Part shown: positions 18,961 to 27,144 of the stretch, piece by piece
How the letters are laid out: each line of letters starts with the position of its first letter
How positions within the stretch are numbered: the first letter of the stretch is position 1
Assembly: GCF_907163085.1 (NCBI RefSeq)
Contig: NZ_CAJQTX010000008.1
Coordinates: 22,855 to 86,854 of the forward strand
Reading direction: 5' to 3'
Source of the DNA: Candidatus Accumulibacter sp. ACC003
GTDB taxonomy: Bacteria; Pseudomonadota; Gammaproteobacteria; Burkholderiales; Rhodocyclaceae
Length of the DNA: 64,000 nt
The notes under the pieces: generated by a model
What the model saw: only the letters and a program-made list of their open reading frames with translations
Databases searched by the model: none
Told to the model about the DNA's origin: nothing
Made by a program: the position numbers and the translations under genes

Positions 18961-18982
18961 GGTCCCCGCCCGGGCGGGGACC
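18961..18982. other. Perfect 22-bp GC palindrome between transposon genes
   Basis: GGTCCCCGCCC is followed immediately by its reverse complement GGGCGGGGACC. It lies between the DUF6431-like gene (ends 19015) and the transposase start (18885). In RNA it would form a strong hairpin without a T-run, so it could attenuate or process the polycistronic transcript. Confidence 0.5.
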
Positions 18983-19014
18983 TCACCGTCTGCCGCTCGT
19001 TCGGAATCAGTTCA

Positions 19015-19548
19015 TCACGGGACGCTGATCTGCCGATCAAGCCAGGTCATGGCCTGTGCCAGGCCGATCGATTCGAACACCCGGCGCCAGAAAGCGCTGC
19101 CGTCGACCGTCCGCCCGAGGTCGGCAAAGCGAGCACGCAGGTGAAACTCGAACAGCAGGCGGCGCTCCTGGAGCCAGGCCCACCAGCGACCGGCGGTGCG
19201 CCGCTCGGGCGCCGCGCCGGGTGCGCCGGGGCGATCGGGCGCGCCGCTCAGCCGCTGTGCCAGGACCGCTTGCTGCACTGACCAGTCATACCAGCGGCGC
19301 GGCGCGATGCACGCCGGCAGACGCGAACACGTCCGCCGACATCCAGAGCAACAGTAGCGGCAGATCGGCACCGGATTGAGTGAATCCTGCCCGGCTCGCC
19401 GGTCGGCCTTGCGCTCGTAGTGCCCGTGCTGCCAGAGAATCTTCAGGCCGCAATGCGGGCAGCACGGCGGTCGATACGCTTCGGGGGTTTGCTTGATGGC
19501 CTCAAGATGCTGCTCGATCGTCTCGATGCCGGCTACAATTCGCTGCAT
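19015..19548 (-). CDS. Zinc-finger (DUF6431-like) transposon protein
   Basis: 177 residues. The N-terminal half has two zinc-binding clusters (CCPHCGLKILWQHGHYERKA and ICRYCCSGCRRTCSRLP), the layout of DUF6431-like transposon proteins that bind DNA ends. The C-terminal half is helical and Arg-rich (RFADLGRTVDGSAFWRRVFE). It is the first gene of the minus-strand DDE/ATPase transposon operon. The DUF6431 assignment comes from memory of the Cys pattern and context. Function inferred: end or target recognition. Confidence 0.55.
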   Translation of the reverse strand: MQRIVAGIETIEQHLEAIKQTPEAYRPPCCPHCGLKILWQHGHYERKADRRAGQDSLNPVPICRYCCSGCRRTCSRLPACIAPRRWYDWSVQQAVLAQRLSGAPDRPGAPGAAPERRTAGRWWAWLQERRLLFEFHLRARFADLGRTVDGSAFWRRVFESIGLAQAMTWLDRQISVP

Positions 19549-19695
19549 GGGCTGGGCGCTTTGCTGTGTGGTTTGTCTTGATAACTTCCCACGATAGCAG
19601 AGTTGTCCCGGCCCTTCTTTCGTTCACTTCGTCCCAACATCCTTCAGGCAGGCCGCCTTCTTTCGCTCTGACCGTTCTCGGGATGAAGCGCGCCG

Positions 19696-20142
19696 TCAGA
19701 CCCGGGAGAGCGGCGGACGTAGCACTTTGCTCGCCTCGTCGACCGCGTGCTGCGCTTCCGGAGGCATGTAGTTCTCGTCGTGCTTGGCCAACACCTCGTT
19801 GGCCATGAAGTGGCCGTTGGCGTCGATCTGGCCGTGGGCGACGACGCCCTTTCCTTCGCGGAACATGTCGGGGAGGATGCCCGTGTAAGCCGTCTGGATA
19901 TCCTTGGCGGTGTCGGTGACGACCAAGTTCACCGTCAGGTTGTCGCGCTTGACCGAGCCTTCCTTGACCAGCCCGCCGATGCGGAAAGCACGGTCCCTGG
20001 GTGCCTCACCGGCGGCGACCTGGGTCGGCGTAAAGAAGAAGACGAGGTTGCTGTTCATGGCATTGAGGACCAGCGCGGTGGCGACGGCGAGGGTCGCCAG
20101 TCCGCCACCGATCAAGGCCAGCCGCTTCTGTCGGGGCGTCAT
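19696..20142 (-). CDS. ccmE: Cytochrome c maturation haem chaperone CcmE
   Basis: 148 residues. An N-terminal membrane anchor ([20 protein letters not shown]) precedes a periplasmic beta-barrel, and the haem-binding motif is [11 protein letters not shown] with the covalent-haem His. CcmE receives haem from CcmC and passes it to CcmF/H during cytochrome c assembly. Its ATG overlaps the htpX stop (ATGA). The usual next genes (ccmF, ccmG, ccmH) are absent: the minus-strand sequence enters transposon DNA about 150 bp downstream, so the operon may be severed here. Confidence 0.93.
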   Translation of the reverse strand: MTPRQKRLALIGGGLATLAVATALVLNAMNSNLVFFFTPTQVAAGEAPRDRAFRIGGLVKEGSVKRDNLTVNLVVTDTAKDIQTAYTGILPDMFREGKGVVAHGQIDANGHFMANEVLAKHDENYMPPEAQHAVDEASKVLRPPLSRV

Positions 20143-21023
20143 GCAGGCCCGGCATTGTTGCGCAGCGCGGCGATACGTTCGGCCAGCGGCGGGTGGGTCA
20201 TGAACAGGCGCTTGATGCCGCTGCCACCGCCACCGCTGATACCGAAGGCCGCCAGTTTTTCCGGCAGGGGCGCGGGATGCTGCGAGTTCAGGCGCTCCAG
20301 CGCGGCGATCATCTGCGGCCGCCCGGCGAGAGCGGCGCCGCCCTGGTCGGCGCGGAATTCGCGTTGGCGTGAGAACCACATGACGATGATCGAAGCGAGG
20401 ACGCCGAGCACCAGTTCGGCGACGATCATGGTGACGTAGAAAGCCGGCCCCTGGCCGCGCTCGGTCTTGAAAACGACGCGATCGACGAGATGGCCGATGA
20501 CGCGCGACAGGAACATGACGAAGGTGTTCACCACGCCCTGGATCAGCGCCAGCGTCACCATGTCGCCGTTGGCGATGTGGGCGATTTCGTGACCGATGAC
20601 GGCTTCGGCCTCGCTTTTCGACATCTGCTGCAAGAGGCCGCTGGAAACCGCCACCAGCGAACTGTTCTTGCTCATGCCGGTGGCGAAGGCGTTGACCTCG
20701 GGCGTGTCGAAAATGCCGACCTCGGGCATCTTGATGCCGGCTTTGGCCGAGTAGCTGCGTACCGTTTCCAGCAGCCAGAACTCGGTGCTGTTCGCCGGCG
20801 TCTCGATCACCTGCACGCCCATCGCCTTCTTCGCCGACCACTTGGAGATGGCGAGCGAGATGAAGGAACCGCCAACACCCATGACCGCGGCAAAGATCAT
20901 CAGCGACGTGAGATTCAGCCCGTTGGCGTTCAGGTAGGGCTCGACACCCAGCACGCGCATGCTGACGGAGAGCACCAACACGATGGCCATGTTGGTGGCG
21001 AGGAAGAGCACGACGCGTTTCAT
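20139..21023 (-). CDS. htpX: Membrane metalloprotease HtpX
   Basis: 294 residues, normal length. Two N-terminal membrane segments ([19 protein letters not shown] and [20 protein letters not shown]) are followed by the zinc site [11 protein letters not shown] (HEXXH) and a second membrane pair. The third ligand is in the [13 protein letters not shown] segment. HtpX is an M48B protease that degrades misfolded inner-membrane proteins. Start ATG at 21023 overlaps the channel gene stop. Neighbouring membrane genes on the same strand are closely spaced, so it is probably one operon. Confidence 0.95.
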   Translation of the reverse strand: MKRVVLFLATNMAIVLVLSVSMRVLGVEPYLNANGLNLTSLMIFAAVMGVGGSFISLAISKWSAKKAMGVQVIETPANSTEFWLLETVRSYSAKAGIKMPEVGIFDTPEVNAFATGMSKNSSLVAVSSGLLQQMSKSEAEAVIGHEIAHIANGDMVTLALIQGVVNTFVMFLSRVIGHLVDRVVFKTERGQGPAFYVTMIVAELVLGVLASIIVMWFSRQREFRADQGGAALAGRPQMIAALERLNSQHPAPLPEKLAAFGISGGGGSGIKRLFMTHPPLAERIAALRNNAGPA

Positions 21024-21925
21024 GGATTGTCCTTGGCGGTGAGGTTTGGCGACGGCGTTTGGCGAAAGCCGGACGGCGCCGTTGCGCCGACCGCGAGCAT
21101 CGGTTTCAGGGCGCGGATTTCGTCGCGCAGGCTGCGCATCTCGGCGTGCAGGTCGGCCTCGATGTGCTCGCGGGCCGCTTGCACGGCCAGGTTCGTGTCG
21201 TGCTGCTCGGCCTCGGTGTAGCTTTGCATGGCGTTGACGATGATGGCGATGAACAGGTTGAGCATGGTGAAGGTCGCCACCAGGATGAAGGGGATGAAGA
21301 AAGTCCAGGCGTAGGGGAAGTTCTCCATCACCGGGCGGGCGATGCCCATCGACCAGCTCTCCAGGGTCATGATCTGGAACAGCGTAAAGAGCGAGCGGGC
21401 GAGGTCGCCGAACCATTCCGGGTGGGCCGCGGCGAACAGCTTGGTGGCAATCACCGCGAAGACGTAATAGATGATCAGCAGCACCAGGGCGATCGAGCCG
21501 AGGCCCGGAATCGCCGCCAGCAAGGCGCTGACCACGCGTCGCATCGACGGCACCATGGTCAGCAGACGCAGCACGCGCAACACCCGTAGCGCCCGCAGCA
21601 CGGCCAGCGGCCCGCTCGCCGGGAGCAACGCGATGGCGACCACGGCGAGATCGAAGACGCTCCATGGGTCGCGCCAGAAGGCCGCGCGGTGAGCGTAAAG
21701 GCGCAAGGCGATTTCGCCGACGAATACCGCCAGAATGGCCCGGTCGAACACGGCGATCAGCCCGCCGGTCGCCGCCATCGCACTGGCCGAGGTTTCCAGG
21801 CCGAGCAAGGCGGCATTGAGCACGATCAGCGCGATGATGAAGTTCTGCACGCGCGGCTGCTCGAGCCAGGCGCGTAGCCGCTGGCGGGCATCGCTTGGCA
21901 GGTGGTCATCGATGTTGGTATTCAT
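21020..21925 (-). CDS. NaChBac/NavAb-type voltage-gated sodium channel
   Basis: 301 residues with six membrane segments. The S4 voltage sensor shows Arg at every third position ([20 protein letters not shown]). The pore has the selectivity filter TLESWSM, the same signature as the structurally studied NavAb channel. The cytoplasmic C-terminus ([21 protein letters not shown]...) is predicted to form the coiled-coil tetramerisation region. Channels of this type form homotetramers that conduct Na+. It overlaps htpX by 4 bp, so expression is coupled to htpX and ccmE. Confidence 0.93.
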   Translation of the reverse strand: MNTNIDDHLPSDARQRLRAWLEQPRVQNFIIALIVLNAALLGLETSASAMAATGGLIAVFDRAILAVFVGEIALRLYAHRAAFWRDPWSVFDLAVVAIALLPASGPLAVLRALRVLRVLRLLTMVPSMRRVVSALLAAIPGLGSIALVLLIIYYVFAVIATKLFAAAHPEWFGDLARSLFTLFQIMTLESWSMGIARPVMENFPYAWTFFIPFILVATFTMLNLFIAIIVNAMQSYTEAEQHDTNLAVQAAREHIEADLHAEMRSLRDEIRALKPMLAVGATAPSGFRQTPSPNLTAKDNP

Positions 21926-21932
21926 GACCGTT

Positions 21933-22508
21933 TCAGTGGTACACCAGAAAGCCCAGCGCCAGCAGCGCCACCGTCGCCCAACCCAGGCGGTCGATATAGC
22001 GGTGCAGGGCCGCTTCCATGCGCGCGCCGCCCCTGGCCATCAGCGCTGCGACCAGGAAGAAACGCGCGCCGCGGCCGATCAGCGAAGCGATCGTGAACGG
22101 CAACAGGGCCATCGACAGGGCGCCGGCGGCGATGGTGAACAGCTTGTAGGGAATCGGTGAGAAGCCAGCGATGAACACCGCCCAGAAGCCCCAGCGCTCG
22201 AACCAGTCGACCGCTGTCTGATAGGCCGGCCAATAGCGGCTGCCCTGCAACCAGTGCAGGACAGCGTCGATGGCGAAGTAGCCGATGCCATAGCCGAGGA
22301 GCCCGCCGGCCACCGAGGCCAGCGTGGTCAGCAGGGCGAGACGCCACGCGCGCCGCGGCTGCGCCAGGCACATCGGCGCCAGCATCACGTCCGGCGGGAT
22401 CGGGAAGAACGACGACTCGGCAAAACTCATGCCGCCCAGGTACCAGGGCGCGTGCGGATGCCGGGACCAGACCATGGCCCGGCGATAGAGCGATGAAAAC
22501 AGTCTCAT
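21933..22508 (-). CDS. YqaA/DedA-like inner-membrane protein
   Basis: 191 residues with four to five hydrophobic segments. It has the YqaA/SNARE-associated core: SFAESSFFPIPPDVMLAPMC near the N-terminus and FIAGFSPIPYKLFTIAAGAL. Related DedA-family proteins are proposed lipid scramblases or transporters. The start overlaps the stop of the preceding small gene (22505). It is in the same minus-strand run as the sodium channel. Confidence 0.85.
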   Translation of the reverse strand: MRLFSSLYRRAMVWSRHPHAPWYLGGMSFAESSFFPIPPDVMLAPMCLAQPRRAWRLALLTTLASVAGGLLGYGIGYFAIDAVLHWLQGSRYWPAYQTAVDWFERWGFWAVFIAGFSPIPYKLFTIAAGALSMALLPFTIASLIGRGARFFLVAALMARGGARMEAALHRYIDRLGWATVALLALGFLVYH

Positions 22509-22852
22509 TGGCGGACATCGTGCGGGTCAAAAGCACGGCAGGGTCCAAGGATGGTCGCCATGACCACGCCGTCCTGCACGGCGCGCCGGCTGCCCAGCAG
22601 CGAGCTCCGGGAATAACGCCGTCGCCCCGGCGCGACGGCCGGCGCATCGCTGCGGCCAGGAGCGTCGTCGGCGATGCCGGCAAGCGCCGCCGCCGCCGCG
22701 CTGTCCGTCAGCTCCTCGGGGATTTCGGAAAACTGCTCGTCGCCAGCGGGCTCTTCCGGCGCCTGCGGTCCGAAGCGCTTGGTCAGGTACTGAAACGCCA
22801 GAATGACCAGAAACACCAGGACATAGAGCAGTTCCTCAGGGATGCTTTGCAT
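22505..22852 (-). CDS. Small single-pass membrane protein next to floA
   Basis: 115 residues. One N-terminal membrane helix ([16 protein letters not shown]) is followed by an acidic, disordered-looking stretch ([18 protein letters not shown]) and a basic C-terminus. It overlaps the floA 3' end by 17 bp and yqaA by 4 bp, so it is tightly coupled. No known domain. The position next to a flotillin gene suggests a membrane-microdomain partner, standing where NfeD-type proteins often occur, but it does not look like NfeD. Confidence 0.65.
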   Translation of the reverse strand: MQSIPEELLYVLVFLVILAFQYLTKRFGPQAPEEPAGDEQFSEIPEELTDSAAAAALAGIADDAPGRSDAPAVAPGRRRYSRSSLLGSRRAVQDGVVMATILGPCRAFDPHDVRQ

Positions 22853-23843
22853 GCACTTGCTCCTGGTTTCGCTGCGTGGCCAGCGGCGCGTTATCGGCGC
22901 CAGCGATCTCTTCGCGCATGCTCGTATCGGCTTGCAGGTTTTTCATGCGGAAATAATCCATGATGCCCAGGTTGCCCTGGCGGAAAGCCTCGGCCATGGC
23001 GCGCGGCACCTCGGCCTCGGATTCGACGACGCGCGCGCGCATCTCCTGCTCGAGCGCGACGGCGATGGCGCGGCGCTCCTCGGCCTTGGCCTGGGCGATC
23101 TGCTTGTCGGCATTGGCCTGGTCGATCTGCAACTTGGCGCCGATGTTCTCGCCAACCGTCACGTCGGAGACGTCGATGGATAGAATCTCGTACGCCGTAC
23201 CCGCGTCCAGGCCCTTGGAGAGGACGTGCTTGGAGATGTGATCCGGACTCTCCAGCACGCTCTTGTGGCTCGCTGAAGAACCGATGGTGCTGACCATCCC
23301 TTCGCCGACGCGCGCGATGATCGTCTCCTCGCCGGCGCCGCCGACCAGGCGGTTGATGTTGGTGCGCACGGTGACCAGGCAAACGGCAATCAACTGGATG
23401 CCGTCCTTGGCCACGGCGGCGATTTTCGGCGTCTGGATCACCTTCGGCAGCACCGACATCTGTACCGCTTCGAGCACATTGCGTCCGGCCAGATCGATGG
23501 CTGCCGCTTGCTTGAAGGGCAGGGGAATGTTCGCCTTGTCCGCTGAAATCATGGCGTTGACCACCCGCACGACATTGCCGCCGGCCAGGAAGTGGGCCTC
23601 CAGATCGTTGATGGAAATATCCAGGCCGGCCTTCACCGCGCTGATTCTTGCCGTCACCACCGTTGCCGGCGGCACCCGGCGCAGGCGCATGGCGATCAGT
23701 GTGAAGAGGCCGACGTAGGCCCCGGATGCCCACGCGGAAATCCACAGCGGGATGGGCACCAGATAAAGCACCAGGGCCAGCCCCGCCATCACCACCATGA
23801 GAATGCCCAGTTCGCCGGTCATGCCATTCAGGATTTCGATCAT
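22836..23843 (-). CDS. floA: Flotillin-like protein FloA
   Basis: 335 residues, family length. The N-terminal membrane hairpin ([20 protein letters not shown]) is followed by the FloA core with [20 protein letters not shown] and [12 protein letters not shown], and a C-terminal Ala/Glu-rich coiled coil ([20 protein letters not shown]). FloA organises functional membrane microdomains. No NfeD partner gene is present on either side, which is unusual. Confidence 0.92.
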   Translation of the reverse strand: MIEILNGMTGELGILMVVMAGLALVLYLVPIPLWISAWASGAYVGLFTLIAMRLRRVPPATVVTARISAVKAGLDISINDLEAHFLAGGNVVRVVNAMISADKANIPLPFKQAAAIDLAGRNVLEAVQMSVLPKVIQTPKIAAVAKDGIQLIAVCLVTVRTNINRLVGGAGEETIIARVGEGMVSTIGSSASHKSVLESPDHISKHVLSKGLDAGTAYEILSIDVSDVTVGENIGAKLQIDQANADKQIAQAKAEERRAIAVALEQEMRARVVESEAEVPRAMAEAFRQGNLGIMDYFRMKNLQADTSMREEIAGADNAPLATQRNQEQVHAKHP

Positions 23844-23971
23844 TTTGGTGTCCTTTGTTGCCGATGTGCGGTATTCGCCGCACGACGATCGCCGCAGAAG
23901 CCGCGGCTACTCATTGCTGTTGGCGAACCCCAACAGCGGCAGTGCAGGGGCAGGAAGGTCGATCGCATGGC

Positions 23972-24955
23972 TCATGCGGCTTCGCCTGTTGCGACCGTTT
24001 TGGCTTTCGACAGGGCCAGGCTGGCGACGACCGAAATCACGATGATGCTGCCGACGATGCCGAGTGACCACTGGATCGGCATGTGGAACCACGGCGCCGC
24101 CAGCATCTTGCCGCCGATGAACAGCAGCACCAGGGCCAGTCCATACTTGAGCAGGTGGAAGCGATCGGCGACGCCGGCGAGCAGGAAATACAGCGCGCGC
24201 AGGCCCATGATGGCGAAGATGTTCGAGGTGAAGACGATGAATGGATCGGTGGTGACGGCGAATATCGCCGGGATGCTGTCTACGGCGAAGACCACGTCGC
24301 TGGCCTCGATCAGGATCAGTACGAGAAACATCGGCGTCGCCCAGACGATGCCGTTCTGGCGGACGAAGAAGGATTCGCCCTGGAAGCTCGGCGTGATGCG
24401 CAGATGCCCGCGCAGCCAGCGGAGCAGCGGGTTCTTCTCCAGGTCCGGCTGGTGGTCGGCAAAAATCAGCATCTTGATGCCGGTGATCACCAGGAAAGCT
24501 CCGAAGACATACAAGGCCCAGGCGAACTCCGATACCAGCCAGACGCCGGCCAGGATCATGCCGGCGCGCATGACAATGGCGCCGAGCACGCCATAGAGCA
24601 GCACGCGGCGTTGCAGCTCCGGCGGCACCGCGAAGTAGCCGAAGATCATCAGGAAGACGAACATGTTGTCCACCGACAGCGATTGTTCGATCAGGTAGCC
24701 GGCGATGAATTCGAGGGTCTTGCGTTGGGCCACCTCGGCGCCCTGCGTGCCGTTCAGATACCACCAGAGCAGGCCGGCAAAGAGCAGTGCCAGGCAGACC
24801 CAGGCAATCACCCAGGCCAGCGACTCCTTGACCGTCACCCGGTGCGCCTTGCGGCCACCGAAGACGAACAGGTCCAGCGCCAGCATGCCGAGCACGAAGG
24901 CAATGAAGCCGGCCCACATCGGGCCGGTGGCGAAACTGTCGATGTTGGTGCTCAT
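23972..24955 (-). CDS. TerC/Alx-family membrane transporter
   Basis: 327 residues with about nine membrane segments. Family motifs are LDLFVFGGRKAHRV near the N-terminus, YLIEQSLSVDNMFVFLMIF, and EASDVVFAVDSIPAIFAV with the conserved acidic residues in the membrane. TerC/Alx proteins are linked to manganese export or metal homeostasis and tellurite resistance. It overlaps the upstream TerB-like gene by 4 bp (ATGA), so no yybP-ykoY leader fits here. Confidence 0.9.
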   Translation of the reverse strand: MSTNIDSFATGPMWAGFIAFVLGMLALDLFVFGGRKAHRVTVKESLAWVIAWVCLALLFAGLLWWYLNGTQGAEVAQRKTLEFIAGYLIEQSLSVDNMFVFLMIFGYFAVPPELQRRVLLYGVLGAIVMRAGMILAGVWLVSEFAWALYVFGAFLVITGIKMLIFADHQPDLEKNPLLRWLRGHLRITPSFQGESFFVRQNGIVWATPMFLVLILIEASDVVFAVDSIPAIFAVTTDPFIVFTSNIFAIMGLRALYFLLAGVADRFHLLKYGLALVLLFIGGKMLAAPWFHMPIQWSLGIVGSIIVISVVASLALSKAKTVATGEAA

Positions 24956-25965
24956 GCCGGATGCTCGGTGCTAGCGCGCAGCAGCGCCATGATCTGGCCG
25001 GCGTCCAGGGTCGAGGCCTGCTGCTGGATTTGCGGCAGGTATTGCGCCTGCAGCTGTTTGGCGGGGCCGAGCAGGTTCTGGAAAGCGTCGCGCAGCATCG
25101 CCGTGTGCATCGTCCGGCCGCCGGCGTAATAGCGCTTGGCGACCATCCCGAGCGCGTAAGTGGTGGCAAAGGAAAAGGCCATGCCGACGGCGGCGCCGCC
25201 GACCTTGCCGGAGGTCTTTCCCGCCGTCTTGCCGAAGGTCTTGCCGGCGGCCTTGCCGAGCAGCCCGCCGAGCAGCTTGCGGCCGAATTGTTCAAGGTAT
25301 TGCGAAGTCAGGCCGACCCCGGCGGCGGCAATGAATTCCTTGATGTGACCCTGATCTAGTTCGACCCCGTGGGCGCGGCCGATGCCATAAACCATGCGTA
25401 TTTGCAGCGGGATGATGGCCATCGATGCCCAGGACTGCGGCAGCAGTTCCAGCGCACCGTTCAACAGAGCGTGCTTGAGAATCGATTGGTCGAGCTCGGC
25501 TTCGGCGACTTTCGGCTGTGCCGCCAGCGTGCTTGGCGGCGTGTTGGCGACTGCGATGCCGCTGTTCACCGGTGCGCCAGCCTCGCTCTGGTCGACGATG
25601 TCGTCGACCTCCCCCTCGATCAACGCCGCCTGAGCGCTGTCGAGCCCGAGGAGGGGCTGCAGCGTTGCCAGGAAGCGCCGCTCGGCATCGGCCAGGCGTC
25701 CGTCGGCCTCGCAGACGCACACCGCCATTTCATAGGCGAGCTGACGCTGGCCGGGATCGGTCAGCGCTGCTGCAGCGCTGGCCAGTGGCAGGCGCTTGAG
25801 CAGCACGTCCTGATATAGCCTGGCGAGGTCGGGCGCGCCGGACTGCTCGGCGAGGGCGTCGGCGATGCGGCGCACTTCCTGGCGTTCGTGGTCGTTCTTG
25901 ACGCCGTCGGCGAAGGCGGCGTACAGCGCAATCGCCAGAACTGCTTTTTGTTCGTCGTGATTCAT
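24952..25965 (-). CDS. TerB-like protein with YcjF/DUF697-like C-terminal region
   Basis: About 337 residues starting MNHDEQKAVLAIALYAAFAD at 25965. The N-terminal half is a helical TerB-type domain (DGVKNDHERQEVRRIADAL ... EADGRLADAERRFL) with acidic metal-binding candidates. The C-terminal half has SMAIIPLQIRMVYGIGRAHG and a Gly/Lys-rich repeat (GKAAGKTFGKTAGKTSGKVG) resembling the YcjF/DUF697 hydrophobic hairpin. It is coupled to terC by overlap, consistent with a TerB-TerC metal/stress module. A longer reading frame continues upstream but has no good start. Confidence 0.78.
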   Translation of the reverse strand: MNHDEQKAVLAIALYAAFADGVKNDHERQEVRRIADALAEQSGAPDLARLYQDVLLKRLPLASAAAALTDPGQRQLAYEMAVCVCEADGRLADAERRFLATLQPLLGLDSAQAALIEGEVDDIVDQSEAGAPVNSGIAVANTPPSTLAAQPKVAEAELDQSILKHALLNGALELLPQSWASMAIIPLQIRMVYGIGRAHGVELDQGHIKEFIAAAGVGLTSQYLEQFGRKLLGGLLGKAAGKTFGKTAGKTSGKVGGAAVGMAFSFATTYALGMVAKRYYAGGRTMHTAMLRDAFQNLLGPAKQLQAQYLPQIQQQASTLDAGQIMALLRASTEHPA

Positions 25966-26071
25966 GCTTTTGTATTTCCAGTAGAGGCCTGGATTATGGC
26001 TATGGACAATATTCGAAACAATCATATATAAACACGCGTTACGATCGAAAAATACGAACATTGGAGGCGCC
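25966..26071. promoter_or_regulatory. Divergent promoter region between terB-like gene and nhaR-like gene
   Basis: This 106-bp AT-rich spacer holds the promoters of two divergent transcription units. It contains ATATTCGAAACAATCATAT and, about 20 bp on, CGATCGAAAAATACGAAC, compatible with T-N11-A LysR sites, and a GGAG ribosome binding site before the regulator. A LysR protein often controls its divergent neighbour, so NhaR-like control of the terB-terC genes is likely but unproven. Confidence 0.5.
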
Positions 26072-26983
26072 ATGATCAACTACAAACACTTGCATTACTT
26101 CGTCAGTGTGGCCCGCTCGGGCGGCGTCATCCGCGCCGCGGAGCGCCTGCATCTGACGCCGCAGACGCTCTCCGGGCAAATCTCGCAGTTCGAAGAACGG
26201 CTGGGCGTGGCGCTGTTCCAGCGCGTCGGGCGGCGGCTGGAACTAACCGAAACGGGCAAACTGGCGCTCTCCTACGCCGAGGAAATCTTCCAGACCGGCG
26301 CCGAGCTGGAAGACATGCTGAAGAATGGCGCCGAGGAGCGCTTCATCACCTTCCGCATCGGCATCGCCGACGTGGTGCCGAAATTCATCGCCCATCGCCT
26401 GCTGACGCCGGTCTTGGGGCTGCCCACGCCAGTGCGTCTGATCTGTCAGGAGGACCGCCTGGAGCGTCTGCTGGCGGAACTGGCGATCCACCGTCTCGAC
26501 ATGGTGCTGGCCGATCGCCCGATGCCGCCGGGAACGGAGATCAAGGGCTACAGCCATCCTCTCGGTGAGTCGGCGCTGGCGTTCATGGCGGCGCCGGCCT
26601 TGGCGGCGCGGCTGACGGGCGGCTTCCCGGACTGCCTGGACGGCGCGCCGCTACTGCTGCCCGGGCGCGATAGCGCTCTGCACGGCGCCCTGCCGCGCTG
26701 GCTGGAACGAACCGGGAAGCGTGTGCGTATCGTCGGCGAATTCGACGACAGCGCCTTGATGAAGGCTTTCGGCGAAGCCGGCGCCGGCGTCTTCCCGACG
26801 CCAGCGGCCAGCGTGGCGGACGTGACGGCGCACTACAAGGTCGTCAAGCTCGGCGAAACGGAGGAGATTCGCGAGCGATTTTTCCTCATTTCAGCCGAGC
26901 GGCGGCTGACCCACCCCGCTGCGCGGGCGGTCAGCGAGAACGCTCGGGCCGGGGTGTTTGCTACGCTGCCCGAGGCCGGTTGA
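26072..26983 (+). CDS. LysR-family regulator, NhaR-like
   Basis: 303 residues. The N-terminal helix-turn-helix (MINYKHLHYFVSVARSGGVI, RAAERLHLTPQTLSGQI) is typical of LysR and closest in pattern to NhaR. The effector domain carries ITFRIGIADVVPKFIAHRLL. In E. coli NhaR activates the nhaA antiporter gene in response to sodium, so a sodium- or pH-linked role would fit the nearby sodium channel and TerC/Alx-like gene. No nhaA is present in this window. Confidence 0.85.
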   Translation: MINYKHLHYFVSVARSGGVIRAAERLHLTPQTLSGQISQFEERLGVALFQRVGRRLELTETGKLALSYAEEIFQTGAELEDMLKNGAEERFITFRIGIADVVPKFIAHRLLTPVLGLPTPVRLICQEDRLERLLAELAIHRLDMVLADRPMPPGTEIKGYSHPLGESALAFMAAPALAARLTGGFPDCLDGAPLLLPGRDSALHGALPRWLERTGKRVRIVGEFDDSALMKAFGEAGAGVFPTPAASVADVTAHYKVVKLGETEEIRERFFLISAERRLTHPAARAVSENARAGVFATLPEAG

Positions 26984-27144
26984 AGAGAGAGTGCGTCGCG
27001 GGATTAATGTGAAAGTTGCGTACGCGACTTACCATTCCAACAGCGTACGCCCCATCCCCGGAGTGGATGGCGGGAAGGGCTCGAGTGGCAGTGAGCACGA
27101 AGCGCGAAAGCGCAGGTCAATGGCGAACCGCCTCGGTCGTGCGA

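Larger units (their letters stand above)
7261..19600 (-). mobile_element. DDE transposase/AAA-ATPase transposon, interrupted by IS21 (ends approximate)
   Basis: Four minus-strand genes belong together: a zinc-finger (DUF6431-like) protein at 19015, a DDE transposase split into 17929-18885 and 8532-8936, an ExeA/TnsC-like ATPase at 7736 and a 66-residue protein at 7539. The combination of a DDE recombinase with a Mu-type C-terminal domain and a partner ATPase is the logic of Tn7/Mu-like and IS21-like transposition. The left end is suggested by repeats at 7265-7503. The right end lies somewhere between the DUF6431 gene and ccmE; I could not define it. Removing the IS21 block leaves about 3.3 kb. 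Confidence 0.6.

Noticed and set aside
24083-25129. 348-codon plus-strand frame across the terC/terB genes
   Set aside because: It is antisense to two genes with clear membrane and family motifs and has a low-complexity, His/Gln/Glu-rich composition.
24956-25965. yybP-ykoY manganese riboswitch before the TerC/Alx-type gene
   Set aside because: The start overlaps the upstream gene, leaving no leader.
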